In this document: positions 1 to 8,834 of the stretch, one piece after another
Position numbering within the stretch: the first letter of the stretch is position 1
How the letters are laid out: every line of letters begins with the position of its first letter
NCBI GenBank assembly: GCA_020161365.1
Contig: JAIUNU010000001.1
Span: 310,001-374,000 of the forward strand
DNA length: 64,000 nt
Origin: Pseudomonadota bacterium
Lineage (GTDB): Bacteria > Pseudomonadota > Alphaproteobacteria > Caulobacterales > Caulobacteraceae
Direction of reading: 5' to 3'
Made by a program: the position numbers and the translations under genes
The notes under the pieces: generated by a model
Seen by the model: the letters and a program-made list of their open reading frames with translations, nothing else
What the model was told of the DNA's origin: nothing
Databases searched by the model: none

Positions 1-343
1 ATTCGCCCGGCGTGGCCTTGTCGGCGCGGCTGGCCAGCTCGGCCTGCACGTCGACGAGATGGACGGTGGCCTCGGCCTCTTCGGATCCGGCCCACGCGGC
101 GCGGACCATGGCGCGGTCCAGACGGCGGCGCGGGCTGAAGATCCCGGGGGTGTCGACGAGGACGATCTGGGTGTCGCCCTCGATGGCGACGCCGCGCACC
201 GGGAAGCGGGTGGTCTGGACCTTCTGGGTCACGATCGAGACCTTGGCCCCGACCATGCGGTTGACCAGGGTGGACTTGCCGGCGTTCGGCGCGCCGATGA
301 TGGCGGCGAAACCCGCGCGAGTTTTGGAGGTGGTGTCAGTCAT
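1..343 (-). CDS. era: GTPase Era, N-terminal part (runs off the window)
   Basis: This is the first 114 or so residues of Era, the GTPase that binds 16S rRNA and assists 30S maturation. The reverse-strand translation starts MTDTTSKTRAGFAAIIGAPN. The P-loop GAPNAGKST lies near residue 18, the switch I Thr pair follows in QTTRFPV, and the G3 motif DTPG sits near residue 64. The C-terminal KH domain lies outside the window. The gene is last in the minus-strand run pdxJ-acpS-lepB-rnc. In many proteobacteria era directly follows rnc, but here two small unknown genes separate them. The family call is firm; only the downstream end is unknown. Confidence 0.95.
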   Translation of the reverse strand, partial: MTDTTSKTRAGFAAIIGAPNAGKSTLVNRMVGAKVSIVTQKVQTTRFPVRGVAIEGDTQIVLVDTPGIFSPRRRLDRAMVRAAWAGSEEAEATVHLVDVQAELASRADKATPGE

Positions 344-388
344 TGCGCGTGCGTTTAGCACCAATGCGCCAGAAAATCCCGCGATCGT

Positions 389-829
389 TCAGGACTTCGA
401 GGTCCCTGTCCGCAAGGAAAGGCCCAACAGGGCCAGACACAGGATGACGATGGCCACACTACCATAGTGTTCCGGCGGGTGATGGCCAGCCTGGGGGCCC
501 TTGAGAAGCCAGCCATCCAGCGCCATCAGGCCCCGCTCGAGCGCGGTCAATAGCAGGAGCAGCGGAACCAGGGTCCGGTAGCGCCAGCCCACGATGAGCA
601 GGGCGAGGCCGTGGGCGATCTGCAAAGCCCCCATCCAGGCCGCCATGCTGACGATCGTTTCGCGGCCGACGGAGAGGTCCACGCCCGCGATGATGCCGAT
701 ACCGCCGTCGGGCAGGGCAAAGTGGATGAGGCCGACGACGATCGTCATCGCACCAAGGAACATCAGCCCATAGGCCGCCAGACGAGAGCCGGCATAGCCT
801 GAATTGGTCGAGGGCGGGAGGAGGCTCAT
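389..829 (-). CDS. Small integral membrane protein of unknown function
   Basis: This 146-residue protein has about four hydrophobic segments: around residues 18-40, 60-80, 84-100 and 124-140. They are joined by short polar loops, as in small four-helix inner-membrane proteins. I recognise no catalytic motif. Its ATG overlaps the stop of the preceding 233-codon gene by 4 bases (ATGA), so the two are probably translationally coupled and functionally related. The pair sits between rnc and era. A role in the membrane is seen; anything more specific would be a guess. Confidence 0.7.
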   Translation of the reverse strand: MSLLPPSTNSGYAGSRLAAYGLMFLGAMTIVVGLIHFALPDGGIGIIAGVDLSVGRETIVSMAAWMGALQIAHGLALLIVGWRYRTLVPLLLLLTALERGLMALDGWLLKGPQAGHHPPEHYGSVAIVILCLALLGLSLRTGTSKS

Positions 830-1473
830 TGCGCCGTCCCCGCGCCGGTCAGCAACCAGCCGATCTGGGCCACGGCGGCCGCCAGCCCCAGAACGATCGC
901 CACCCAGACAGGTGGCTGAATCATCAGCCCGCCCAGGCGATGGGCCGGAAAGTTGAAGGTCTGCGGCATGGCCGCGAACTTGAACTCATGGGCGCCGGAA
1001 AAGCGCGGATCGCAAACAAGCTTGGCGAGATCGCGCCGGCTCCGATAACGCATCAGAGCAATGAACGACCAATCCGGGCCCGGCTCGACGCCCCACGTAT
1101 CGAAATAGCCGCCAACCTTGCGCGCGGCGAAGGCGGGATAGCCGCCTCGGGCCAGGAGGGCGGGCAGAAACATCCGCGTGTAACCGGCCATGACCTGCCG
1201 GGCCGAGCCTTCCCGGCCCAGAGGATCCCTCACCGGACCGCTCGCAAGCCGAACAACGTTGAGCATGTGGAAGGGCCGACCGTCGTCCGCCTGAAGGAAC
1301 GCCTTCAACGTCGACAGGTCGTTACGACCGTTGTCCCCCGCGCCCTGCGCCCGGAGCTTCGCGAGTGTGGCCTCGATTTCTCCCGGTGAAAGCCGGCCGC
1401 GCCAGTTCTGGTGCCAGGCCAGAAACACCGCGTAGAGGATCGCCGCCGCCGCCCAAGTCCAGAAACTCGCCAT
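826..1473 (-). CDS. Membrane-anchored protein with a small alpha/beta barrel-like core, function unknown
   Basis: About 215 residues from the preferred start MASFWTWAAA; a longer frame upstream to 1527 is possible but adds a poorly structured 18 residues. A hydrophobic N-terminal helix (residues 3-20) and a C-terminal one (about 188-210) bracket a soluble core. The core holds the string FHMLNVVRL and, later, FIALMRYRSRRDL. That pattern resembles the dimeric alpha/beta barrel proteins of the DUF1330/EthD kind, which is inference from pattern only. It overlaps the next gene by 4 bases and follows rnc closely. No enzyme activity is assigned. Confidence 0.65.
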   Translation of the reverse strand: MASFWTWAAAAILYAVFLAWHQNWRGRLSPGEIEATLAKLRAQGAGDNGRNDLSTLKAFLQADDGRPFHMLNVVRLASGPVRDPLGREGSARQVMAGYTRMFLPALLARGGYPAFAARKVGGYFDTWGVEPGPDWSFIALMRYRSRRDLAKLVCDPRFSGAHEFKFAAMPQTFNFPAHRLGGLMIQPPVWVAIVLGLAAAVAQIGWLLTGAGTAQ

Positions 1474-1545
1474 CGCCGCCCCCGCAGTAATGACACAAAG
1501 CGTGCCATTATATCGCTGGGAGCGCAACCGGCTCGGACCGTGGCG

Positions 1546-2247
1546 TCAGGAATCTCCGGCGACTTCCCGGTCCAGCAAGAGCTTGGCGGCGGCCTTCTCG
1601 GCCTCCTGGCGCGACTTGCCCTTGGCGATGGCGGGGTCCACGCCCTTGACCACGACCTCGACAGTGAACACCGGGGCGTGGTCAGGGCCGGTGCGGTCCA
1701 GCACGCGATAGGTCGGCAGCGGGCGCCCCTTACCTTGCGCCCATTCCTGCAGCGCGGTCTTGGGGTCGCGCGGGCGGCCCTCTTTGGCTCGGTCGAACTC
1801 GTCAGCCCAGAGATCAAGGAACACTCTGCGCGCCGTCTCCAGCCCGCCGTCCTGATAGAGCGCGGCCATAAGAGCTTCAGTGGCGCCGGCCAGGATCGAG
1901 TCGGTCTCGCGCCCCCCGATCTTGCTGGACGAGGCCGAGAGGCGCAGCGCCGGACCCAGCTCGGCCTTGCGGGCCACACGGGCGCAGGTCTCCCGGCTGA
2001 CCAAGGCGTTGAGGCGCGGCGCCAGCTCGCCTTCCTTGGCCTTGGGGAACCGCTCGGCCAGGGCCTCGGCGGCCAGCAGGCCCAGCACGCGGTCGCCGAT
2101 GAACTCCAGAACCTCGTTGTCGCGGACCTTCTTGGCGCCGTCACCGACGCTGGCGTGCGTCAGGGCGCGTTCGAGCAGTTCGCGGTCTTCGAACTTGTGG
2201 CCGATGCGGCGCTCCAGGTCGCCGACGGCGGCGACCCGTCTATCCAT
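1546..2247 (-). CDS. rnc: Ribonuclease III
   Basis: RNase III cleaves double-stranded RNA in rRNA precursors and regulatory duplexes. The 233-residue length is normal. The signature [15 protein letters not shown] lies near residues 44-58 and supplies the first Glu and Asp metal ligands. The C-terminal double-stranded RNA binding domain (about 155-230) ends in the helix [16 protein letters not shown]. In the second catalytic helix the sequence is [13 protein letters not shown]: the Glu is kept, but the position that is Asp in ILADTVEAL of the E. coli enzyme is Gly. The gene starts 9 bases after the lepB stop, as in a lepB-rnc operon. Confidence 0.95.
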   Translation of the reverse strand: MDRRVAAVGDLERRIGHKFEDRELLERALTHASVGDGAKKVRDNEVLEFIGDRVLGLLAAEALAERFPKAKEGELAPRLNALVSRETCARVARKAELGPALRLSASSSKIGGRETDSILAGATEALMAALYQDGGLETARRVFLDLWADEFDRAKEGRPRDPKTALQEWAQGKGRPLPTYRVLDRTGPDHAPVFTVEVVVKGVDPAIAKGKSRQEAEKAAAKLLLDREVAGDS

Positions 2248-2256
2248 TGGTGGCGA

Positions 2257-3102
2257 TCACTTCAGCACGTGGAAGAAGCGGCTGGGACGCGCGTTCAGGA
2301 ACCAGGTCCAGGGTTTGAACAGGCTGGCCTCGGCGTTCCACGACAGCAGGATGATCTGGGCGCGGCCGACGAGGTTCTCGGCCGGCACGAAACCGACGCC
2401 GATCTCGTCGCCGATGTACTGGTCCAGCTCGTAGTCCCACTTGCAGGCGCTTTCCTTGTAGGGTGAGACGCCCGGATCGAAGCGGCTGTCGGCCGAATTG
2501 TCGCGGTTGTCGCCCATGAAGAAGTAGCAGCCGGCTGGAACGGTATAGACGCCGGTGTTGTCGCCTCGGCTATCGGGACCAAAATCCTGGATGTTGTACT
2601 GGCGTCCCTCCGGATTGGTCTCCTGGAAGCGCTGCACCTGCTGGGTGAAGCCATAGCCCGTATCGACCAGGGCCGGCGCCTGCGCCTTGCGCGGCAAAGC
2701 CTTGCCATTGATGTAGACTTGGCCGCCGCGGATCTGGACCTTGTCGCCCGGCATGCCGATCAGGCGCTTGATGTAGTCGGTGCGATTGTCGCGCGGCAGC
2801 TTGAACACGACGATGTCGCCGCGCGTCGGGGCGCGGTCGAAGATCCGGCCCTTGATGATCGGCGGGCTGAACGGGATCGAGTGCTTGCTCCAGCCGTAGC
2901 TGAACTTCGACACGATGATGTAGTCGCCCTGGTAGAGGTTCGGCTCCATCGAGGCCGACGGGATCGTGAACGGCTGGAACAGCAGGACGCGCAGCACCAG
3001 GGCGATGCCCAGGGCGTAGGCGACGGTCTTGACGATCTCGATCAACTCGGCGATCGCGCCCTTCTCTTCGGGCGGCGTAAAATCGTCGGCGGCGTCAGTC
3101 AT
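2257..3102 (-). CDS. lepB: Signal peptidase I
   Basis: LepB removes signal peptides from exported preproteins at the periplasmic face of the inner membrane. From the start MTDAADDFTPPEEK the protein has 281 residues, one hydrophobic segment (about 18-45), then SASMEPNL with the nucleophile Ser. Box C and D follow: YIKRLIGMPGDKV with the general-base Lys, and MGDNRDNSADSRF. A longer frame reaches 3204, but its extra residues are not family-like and MTDAADD leaves the usual short cytoplasmic N terminus. It is followed directly by rnc. Confidence 0.95.
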   Translation of the reverse strand: MTDAADDFTPPEEKGAIAELIEIVKTVAYALGIALVLRVLLFQPFTIPSASMEPNLYQGDYIIVSKFSYGWSKHSIPFSPPIIKGRIFDRAPTRGDIVVFKLPRDNRTDYIKRLIGMPGDKVQIRGGQVYINGKALPRKAQAPALVDTGYGFTQQVQRFQETNPEGRQYNIQDFGPDSRGDNTGVYTVPAGCYFFMGDNRDNSADSRFDPGVSPYKESACKWDYELDQYIGDEIGVGFVPAENLVGRAQIILLSWNAEASLFKPWTWFLNARPSRFFHVLK

Positions 3103-3225
3103 GCGGGCGCGGAGCTCTTCGAAAATGAAACGCCAGCGAACCGGCTCGGCTTTGCTAGACGGGCTTGGCCGGACGGGCAAGAGCGGCGCGTAGCCAAGCT
3201 TCATGGCGAGGTTTGGGCTACGACG

Positions 3226-3519
3226 TCAAACGTCCTCGGGCAGCAAGCGAATCTCGACTGTTCCACCGGCCTCATAGACCGGGTTTCCGGCCAGACAGGT
3301 CTCCGCCTCAGCAAGGCTGGCGGCGACGATCCTGACGAAGCCTGTCACATGGGTGGAGACTGGCCCTGGCGCACCGCTTTTCCGGTAGCAGTCGCCCGCG
3401 CCGATCGCGCTGCCGCCACGCAGGCGTCCAGCATCGGCAAGTCGTTCCAGATAGACGTCCCAGTCAGCCGCCCTCTCCTCGCCGCCGTCGCCATGCATCA
3501 GCAGGATGTAGTCGGCCAT
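3226..3519 (-). CDS. YCII/DGPF-domain protein
   Basis: A 97-residue soluble protein starting MADYILLMHGDGG. It has the small ferredoxin-like pattern of the YCII-related (DGPF) family: an initial strand ending in a short acidic loop, a helix WDVYLERLADAGRL, a strand with GGSAIG, and a final strand GGTVEIRLLPEDV. Members are often linked to sigma factors or oxidoreductase operons, and their function is generally unknown. It lies between acpS and lepB on the same strand and may simply be co-transcribed. Family assignment is by pattern and is moderately sure. Confidence 0.7.
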   Translation of the reverse strand: MADYILLMHGDGGEERAADWDVYLERLADAGRLRGGSAIGAGDCYRKSGAPGPVSTHVTGFVRIVAASLAEAETCLAGNPVYEAGGTVEIRLLPEDV

Positions 3520-3529
3520 GCCGGCCTCC

Positions 3530-3931
3530 TCAGGATTTGGGCAAGGCCTCGATGATCACGAAGGCCTGGGCGTAGGGGTGGTCGTCGGTCAGCGACAGGT
3601 GGATCACCGCCTCCATGCCGTCCGGAACCATCGCGTTCAGCCGCTCCAGCGCGCCGCCGGTCAGAGCCATGGTCGGCTTGCCCGAAGGCAGGTTCACGAC
3701 GCCCATGCCCGCGAGATGCACGCCGCGCTTGAGACCCGTGCCCAGAGCCTTGGAGCACGCCTCCTTGGCGGCGAACCGCTTGGCGTAGCTCGACGCCCGG
3801 TCAGGCTTGCGCTCCGAGCGCGCGCGCTCGATCTCGGTGAAGACCTTGTTTGTGAAACGGTCGCCGAAGCGCTCCAACGACTTCTCGATCCGCCGGATAT
3901 CGCAGAGGTCGGAGCCTATGCCGATGATCAC
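3530..3931 (-). CDS. acpS: Holo-acyl-carrier-protein synthase
   Basis: AcpS transfers the 4'-phosphopantetheine arm of coenzyme A to the serine of acyl carrier protein, activating it for fatty acid synthesis. The 133-residue protein begins [16 protein letters not shown], giving the magnesium-binding Asp at position 8. The second signature, [15 protein letters not shown], supplies the catalytic Glu near residue 57. Length is typical. Its start overlaps the pdxJ stop by 4 bases, the widespread pdxJ-acpS arrangement. Confidence 0.96.
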   Translation of the reverse strand: MIIGIGSDLCDIRRIEKSLERFGDRFTNKVFTEIERARSERKPDRASSYAKRFAAKEACSKALGTGLKRGVHLAGMGVVNLPSGKPTMALTGGALERLNAMVPDGMEAVIHLSLTDDHPYAQAFVIIEALPKS

Positions 3932-4686
3932 GCGGCCATCTCCAGACGGGCGGCGTCCATCAAGGAGCGCATGCGATGGATCGCTTCAGGCAAGCCCACG
4001 AAGATCGCCTCGCCAATCAGGAAGTGACCGATGTTGAGTTCGGCGATCTGCGGGATGGCGGCGATCGGCTTGACCGTGGCGTAGTCGATGCCATGGCCGG
4101 CGTGGACCTCCAGGCCCAGGTCGTGGGCGAGCGCCGCTCCCACCTTCAGGCGTTGAAGGATGGCCTCGGCCCGCGCCTCTTCACCCGCCCGCGCTGCGTC
4201 GCAGTAAGCGCCGGTGTGCAGCTCCACGACCTGCGCGCCCGCTGCCGCCGCTGCGCGGATCTGGTCGGGATCGGGTTCGATGAACAGCGACACGCGCGCA
4301 CCGGCGGTGCGCAGGCGCGCCGTGGCGTCGGCGATACGGTTCTGACCCTTGATGACATCCAGCCCGCCTTCGGTGGTGACCTCCTCGCGGCGCTCGGGCA
4401 CGAGGCAGGCCGCGTGCGGACGGGCGCCGATCGCGATGCCGACCATCTCGTCGGTGACGGCCATCTCGAAGTTCAGCGGCTTGCCACGCTTGTGGCAGAG
4501 GTCGGTCAGCACGGCGATGTCGGCGTCGCTGATGTGGCGACGATCCTCGCGCAGGTGGGCGGTGATACCGTCGGCGCCGGCGATCAAGGCCAGCTCGGCC
4601 GCGCGCACGGGTTCTGGATACGAAGCGCCGCGCGCATTCCGGATCGTGGCCACGTGATCGATATTGACGCCCAGTCGCAAGCTCAT
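3928..4686 (-). CDS. pdxJ: Pyridoxine 5'-phosphate synthase
   Basis: PdxJ condenses 1-deoxy-xylulose 5-phosphate with 3-amino-1-hydroxyacetone phosphate to make pyridoxine 5'-phosphate, the last ring-forming step of vitamin B6 synthesis in the DXP-dependent pathway. The 252 residues form a TIM barrel. Landmarks are [16 protein letters not shown] at residue 5, the loop [10 protein letters not shown], and FEMAVTDEM. Near the end, [14 protein letters not shown] and [14 protein letters not shown] are diagnostic. First gene of the minus-strand run toward era; the following acpS overlaps it by 4 bases. Confidence 0.96.
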   Translation of the reverse strand: MSLRLGVNIDHVATIRNARGASYPEPVRAAELALIAGADGITAHLREDRRHISDADIAVLTDLCHKRGKPLNFEMAVTDEMVGIAIGARPHAACLVPERREEVTTEGGLDVIKGQNRIADATARLRTAGARVSLFIEPDPDQIRAAAAAGAQVVELHTGAYCDAARAGEEARAEAILQRLKVGAALAHDLGLEVHAGHGIDYATVKPIAAIPQIAELNIGHFLIGEAIFVGLPEAIHRMRSLMDAARLEMAA

Positions 4687-4863
4687 GCGCTCAGGTCCTC
4701 CTGCCTCAACGGCAGGGTTACTCCCGCCGGGCGCCGAATTCCAGCGGATCGCGCCTCAATTGAGCCGGCGGAGATGGACATGGCCAAGGCTCGCGACCTG
4801 GATGGACAAAGTCTGGCTCGCGTCGGATCGTGTCGCGGGTCCAGTTGGGGGAGACGCCAGGCC

Positions 4864-6480
4864 ATGTTCAGAAAGACCACGCTCGCGATCACCGTGAGCC
4901 TGCTAACGCTCGTCGCCGGCCAGGGCGCCGCCGCCGAGGTTTCAGCCGGCAAGCTCAAGAGCCTGAAAGCCGAGGCCGTCGCGGGAGTCGAAAGCCGGAC
5001 CAAGCTGGCCCAGGTCATGAACGACAAGATCTTCTCGTTCGGCGAGTTGGGCTTCCAGGAGGTCGAGACCTCGGCCTACATCACCAAGGTGCTGGAGGAG
5101 AACGGCTTCACCATCCAGCGTGGCGTATCGGGTATCCCGACAGCCTGGACGGCGACGTGGACCCACGGCCAGGGCGGCCCGACGATCGCTCTGGGCAGCG
5201 ATATCGACTGCATTCCGAAAGCTTCGCAAAAGCCCGGCGTGCCCTGGCACGATCCGATCATCCCGGGCGCGCCGGGACACGGCGAGGGCCACAACTCCGG
5301 TCAGGCCCTCAACGTCGTCGCCGCGCTTGCGGTGAAGGACATCATGATCAGGCAGAACATCGCTGGGACACTGGTGCTGTGGCCGGGTGTCGCTGAGGAA
5401 CTGGTGGCCGGCAAGGCCTACATGGTCCGTGACGGCGTGTTCAAAGGCGTCGACGCGACGATCTTCACTCACGTCGGCTCGAACCTGCAGACCAGCTGGG
5501 GACAGGCGTCGGGCACCGGTCTCGTTTCTGTGAAGTACAGCTTCCACGGCGAGTCCGCGCACTCGGCCGGCGCCCCCTGGCGGGGCCGCAGCGCCCTGGA
5601 CGCTGTCGAGCTGATGAACATGGGCTGGAACATGCGGCGTGAGCATCTGAAGCCTGAGCAGCGTTCGCACTATGTGATCACCGACGGCGGCGACCAGCCC
5701 AACGTCGTCCCGTCCGAGGCGACCGTCTGGTACTATTTCCGGGAACAGACCTTCGACGCGATCAAGAAAAACAGGGCGATCGGCGACAAGATCGCCAAGG
5801 CCGCTGCGGACATGACCGACACCCAGGTCGACTCCGCCGTCGTCGGCACGGCGGCGCCGCGTCACTTCAACCGCCCGATGGCGGAGGCCGCCCAGAAGAA
5901 TATCGAGCTGGTCGGCCTGCCGAAATGGAACGACGACGAGCAGGCCTTCGCCAAGGCGGTGCAAAGGAACGTCGGCTCCGCCAAGCAGGAGGGCCTGGAC
6001 GTCAAGCTGAAGGGCCTCAAGCCCCCGGAAGAAAAGCCGGAAAGCGGCGGGTCGGACGATATCGGCGACATCTCTTGGATCATGCCGACGATCACGATCA
6101 ACTATCCGTCCAACATCCCCGACCTGCCGGGTCACCATTGGGCCAACGCCATCTCGATGGCGACGCCGATCGCGCATAAGGGCGTGGTCGCCGGGTCAAA
6201 GGTGGTGGCGATGACGGCGCTGGACCTGCTGACCCAGCCCAAACTGCTGGCGGAGTCGAAGGCCTACTTCACCAACGTCCAGACCAAGGACCAGAAGTAC
6301 GTGCCGATGCTGTCGGCGACGGATAAGCCTCAGACGCAGATCAACGCCAACATCATGGCCACCTTCCGGCCCGAGATGAAGGCGTTCTACTACGACCCGG
6401 ACAAGTACGGGACGTACCTGGAGCAGCTGGGGATCGCCTGGCCGGTCAAGACGCTTACGCCGCCGACGGGCGCGAAGTAA
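4864..6480 (+). CDS. Exported M20-family amidohydrolase, AbgB-like
   Basis: A 538-residue metallo-amidohydrolase of the M20/AbgB type, which cleaves amide bonds of small acylated substrates. The chosen start MFRKTTLAITVSLL follows a strong GGGGGAG ribosome site 10 bases upstream. Residues 1-24 are a classic signal peptide ending in GAAA, so the enzyme is periplasmic. Metal-site candidates are LGSDIDCIP (about 120), GHGEGHNSG (about 145) and PGVAEEL (about 180). The dimerisation domain holds FHGESAHSAGAPWRGRSALDA. The reading frame stays open far upstream across pdxJ, but that is a GC-rich shadow. The natural substrate is unknown; p-aminobenzoyl-glutamate is only the E. coli precedent. Confidence 0.85.
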   Translation: MFRKTTLAITVSLLTLVAGQGAAAEVSAGKLKSLKAEAVAGVESRTKLAQVMNDKIFSFGELGFQEVETSAYITKVLEENGFTIQRGVSGIPTAWTATWTHGQGGPTIALGSDIDCIPKASQKPGVPWHDPIIPGAPGHGEGHNSGQALNVVAALAVKDIMIRQNIAGTLVLWPGVAEELVAGKAYMVRDGVFKGVDATIFTHVGSNLQTSWGQASGTGLVSVKYSFHGESAHSAGAPWRGRSALDAVELMNMGWNMRREHLKPEQRSHYVITDGGDQPNVVPSEATVWYYFREQTFDAIKKNRAIGDKIAKAAADMTDTQVDSAVVGTAAPRHFNRPMAEAAQKNIELVGLPKWNDDEQAFAKAVQRNVGSAKQEGLDVKLKGLKPPEEKPESGGSDDIGDISWIMPTITINYPSNIPDLPGHHWANAISMATPIAHKGVVAGSKVVAMTALDLLTQPKLLAESKAYFTNVQTKDQKYVPMLSATDKPQTQINANIMATFRPEMKAFYYDPDKYGTYLEQLGIAWPVKTLTPPTGAK

Positions 6481-6512
6481 GGCTTGGGCCTACAGTCTCC
6501 GCCACTAAAACA

Positions 6513-6619
6513 CGTGTCATCCCGACCGCAGCGCAGCGGAGAGCCGGGACCCAGGGGGAACCGCGATGCGCCAGCCCCTGGGTCCCGGACAAGCGCTGCG
6601 CGCTTTCCGGGATGACACG
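6513..6619. repeat. Long imperfect palindrome (intergenic mosaic repeat)
   Basis: The outer arms CGTGTCATCCCG (6513-6524) and CGGGATGACACG (6608-6619) are exact reverse complements. An inner pair, CCGGGACCCAGGGG (6544-6557) and CCCCTGGGTCCCGG (6575-6588), is also exact. The element lies between the convergent genes for the M20 amidohydrolase and pyrE, where its transcript would fold into one long hairpin. Elements of this look (GTGTCATCCCGG... with gene-flanking palindromes) are commonly dispersed in alphaproteobacterial genomes. It may serve as a bidirectional terminator. Confidence 0.85.
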
Positions 6620-6653
6620 GTTTATGAGCGACCTTGGGTGGCTCTCGTCGCTC

Positions 6654-7235
6654 CTATCGCAGCCGGCGGCTGCCGGGATCCTCGATGGGGATCGCGGCCA
6701 GCTCCGGCGGGAGGGCGTCGGCCGGATAGGCCGGGACTTCGAGGCTGGCCAGGGCGATCAGCGGGACGCCGACATCGGCCTTGCCGCCCGAGCGGTCGAC
6801 GATGCAGGCGGCGGCCACGACGTCGCCGCCTGCGTCCTTGATCGCCTGGATGCACTCGCGCGACGACAGGCCCGTGGTGACGATGTCTTCGACCATCACG
6901 ACCTTCTGGCCGGGCTCCAGATGGAAGCCGCGACGGAACTTGAAGCCGCCGCCCTCGCGCTCGACGTAGATCGACGGCACGTTGAGGTGTCGCGCGGTCT
7001 CGTAGCCCGGGATGATGCCGCCTACGGCGGGCGAGACGGCGACGTCGACCTGACCGACCGTGGCGATGATCTTCTCCGCCAAGGCCTTGCAGAGCCGCTC
7101 GCAGCGCTCAGGGCGCATGAACACCAGGTTCTTCTGCAGGAAGACCGGGCTGTGCAAGCCGCTGGACAGCACGAAGTGGCCTTCGCGCAGGGCTCCTGCG
7201 GCGCGGAATTCGTCGAGGACGTCATCGTTGGTCAT
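6654..7235 (-). CDS. pyrE: Orotate phosphoribosyltransferase
   Basis: PyrE joins orotate to PRPP, giving orotidine 5'-phosphate in pyrimidine synthesis. The 193-residue protein has the PRPP-binding motif [14 protein letters not shown] near residues 112-125. The earlier sequence [18 protein letters not shown] and the flexible-loop region [15 protein letters not shown] are as expected. The bulky N-terminal [10 protein letters not shown] form is that of the alphaproteobacterial and archaeal-like type. The gene is transcribed alone, convergent with the amidohydrolase and divergent from the NUDIX gene. Confidence 0.94.
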   Translation of the reverse strand: MTNDDVLDEFRAAGALREGHFVLSSGLHSPVFLQKNLVFMRPERCERLCKALAEKIIATVGQVDVAVSPAVGGIIPGYETARHLNVPSIYVEREGGGFKFRRGFHLEPGQKVVMVEDIVTTGLSSRECIQAIKDAGGDVVAAACIVDRSGGKADVGVPLIALASLEVPAYPADALPPELAAIPIEDPGSRRLR

Positions 7236-7313
7236 GAGCGCTGCCTATAGACCACGGCGGCGAGTCTTCAAATGCCGGTTGCCTCGGTTCGCGGTTTCGG
7301 GCTCTACCGCATC

Positions 7314-7721
7314 ATGAGCGAGGAATTGCAACGTCCCCGCGTCGGCTGCGGCGCGGCGATCCTGAACGACCAGGGCCACTTGCTGCTGGTCAAGCGCATC
7401 AAGAATCCCGAGGCCGATCATTGGGGCGTGCCGGGCGGCAAGCTTGATTGGGGCGAGGCCGCACGGGCCTGCGCAGAGCGCGAAATCCATGAAGAACTCG
7501 GAATCCGCCTTACCGCCGGACGCGTGCTGGCGGTCACCGACATGGTGGCGCCGGACTATCACTGGGTGGCGATCACCTATCTGGCGGTCGATTGGCGGGG
7601 AGAACCGGCCATCCAGGAGGCGCACGCCCTTCATGAATGGGGTTGGTTCGCACTGGATGCCCTGCCCTCGCCGCTGACCGCCGCCACCCGTGACGCCGTC
7701 AGCGCGCTCCAAAGGCGCTAG
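7314..7721 (+). CDS. NUDIX hydrolase (MutT-like)
   Basis: A 135-residue NUDIX protein that hydrolyses a nucleoside diphosphate linked to another group; which one is unknown. The NUDIX box reads GKLDWGEAARACAEREIHEE, matching Gx5Ex7REUxEExGU. Start MSEELQRPRVGCGAAIL is preferred because the fold begins there. An in-frame ATG at 7272 would add 14 residues, and neither has a clear ribosome site. The stop overlaps the convergent DUF900 gene by 4 bases. Confidence 0.88.
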   Translation: MSEELQRPRVGCGAAILNDQGHLLLVKRIKNPEADHWGVPGGKLDWGEAARACAEREIHEELGIRLTAGRVLAVTDMVAPDYHWVAITYLAVDWRGEPAIQEAHALHEWGWFALDALPSPLTAATRDAVSALQRR

Positions 7722-8758
7722 GCGCGATCTTCGACAATCCTCCAGGCTCGTAGCGACTGCATATAGACGCGGTTTCCAATCCGCTCGGGCTCGACGCCCT
7801 CCAGCACCGAGGCAATGTCAAAGGCCATGGCCGCGCTGCGCGAATAGTAGCTGTGGCCAATCAGCATGTCGGCGTCGCGCGCGACGTTGCGGCAGTCGAC
7901 CAGCACGACCTTCTTCGGGATCAGGTCGACCAGACGTGGGCCGTCAGACCCCAGCCGATCTGGGTTGCCCTTGGTCTTGTCCGAGGTCACCAGCGCGAGA
8001 TCCGACGGATTGAAATAGACCGTCACCTGCCGCCCGATCCGGGGCAACGGCTTGAGCTTGGTGTCGAGCTCGAAGGTGTCGTCGTCCTCGTCGGGCGCGG
8101 CCAGCAGGATCTGGTCGAACAGTCGCACCAGGCCGTCCGCGTCCTTCGCCAAGATCGCCTGGACGCCGTGGCGCAACACATAGGCCCCCATACTGTGCGC
8201 CAGCAGGTGGATGCGGCGACCGCAGCGCTGCGCCGGCGGCAACTGAGCCAGGAAATCGCGTAGCTTCAGATAGGCTCGCGCCAGCGCCGGACCCGACGCT
8301 CGCGCATCTTCACGGTCGCTGTAGTAAGACATGTATGGGATGGCCGCCCCGTCCGAAGGCCAGCTGAACACCACCACATTGACCGGCCGGACGACGCCAT
8401 TGGTCTCGCGGATGCTGACTTCGCGCGCCAGCCGCATCCCGGCCTCGATCGCGCCGTTGAAGCTGACATTGAAGCCGTGAACGAAGACCAGCGTGTCGCG
8501 CTCCTGATCGCACATGCCGTGCCGCAGCGCCTCCAGCAACTTCGCGCCGCCCTTGGTGACGTCGGACTCCGCCCCCATGGCGTCCTCATAGACCTCGACC
8601 TCCGCCGCCTGAAGGCTATCGACGCCTAATGCGAAGTCGACATGGCCGTAGCGCAGCGCCGCCACCCCGTCGGCGTTGAAACGTGGCCCAAAGACCAGCT
8701 TGCTGTTCTCTGACTGATGATTGCGGTTGGTTGCGAAATAGACCCGCACATCTTGCAT
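7718..8758 (-). CDS. DUF900 alpha/beta hydrolase
   Basis: A 346-residue soluble alpha/beta-hydrolase-fold protein of the DUF900 group. It opens with RVYFATNRNH, the usual family N terminus. The oxyanion-side loop is VFVHGFNVSFNGAIEAG (about 110), the nucleophile elbow is LLAHSMGAYVLRHG with Ser near 192, and the late GHSYYSRS offers a catalytic His near 312. There is no signal peptide. Members look like lipases or esterases, but no substrate is established. It is monocistronic between the NUDIX gene and spoT. Confidence 0.85.
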   Translation of the reverse strand: MQDVRVYFATNRNHQSENSKLVFGPRFNADGVAALRYGHVDFALGVDSLQAAEVEVYEDAMGAESDVTKGGAKLLEALRHGMCDQERDTLVFVHGFNVSFNGAIEAGMRLAREVSIRETNGVVRPVNVVVFSWPSDGAAIPYMSYYSDREDARASGPALARAYLKLRDFLAQLPPAQRCGRRIHLLAHSMGAYVLRHGVQAILAKDADGLVRLFDQILLAAPDEDDDTFELDTKLKPLPRIGRQVTVYFNPSDLALVTSDKTKGNPDRLGSDGPRLVDLIPKKVVLVDCRNVARDADMLIGHSYYSRSAAMAFDIASVLEGVEPERIGNRVYMQSLRAWRIVEDRA

Positions 8759-8834
8759 GGTCGCCTCCTCCAGCTAGGAGCCGGCGGCAAAGATGCATCT
8801 TTAGCGAGAATAAATCAACAAAACACCCAAAACG

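Noticed and set aside
3976..4863. Extension of the M20 amidohydrolase upstream across pdxJ
   Set aside because: The ATG at 4864 has a strong ribosome site and begins a perfect signal peptide; the upstream part is antisense to pdxJ.
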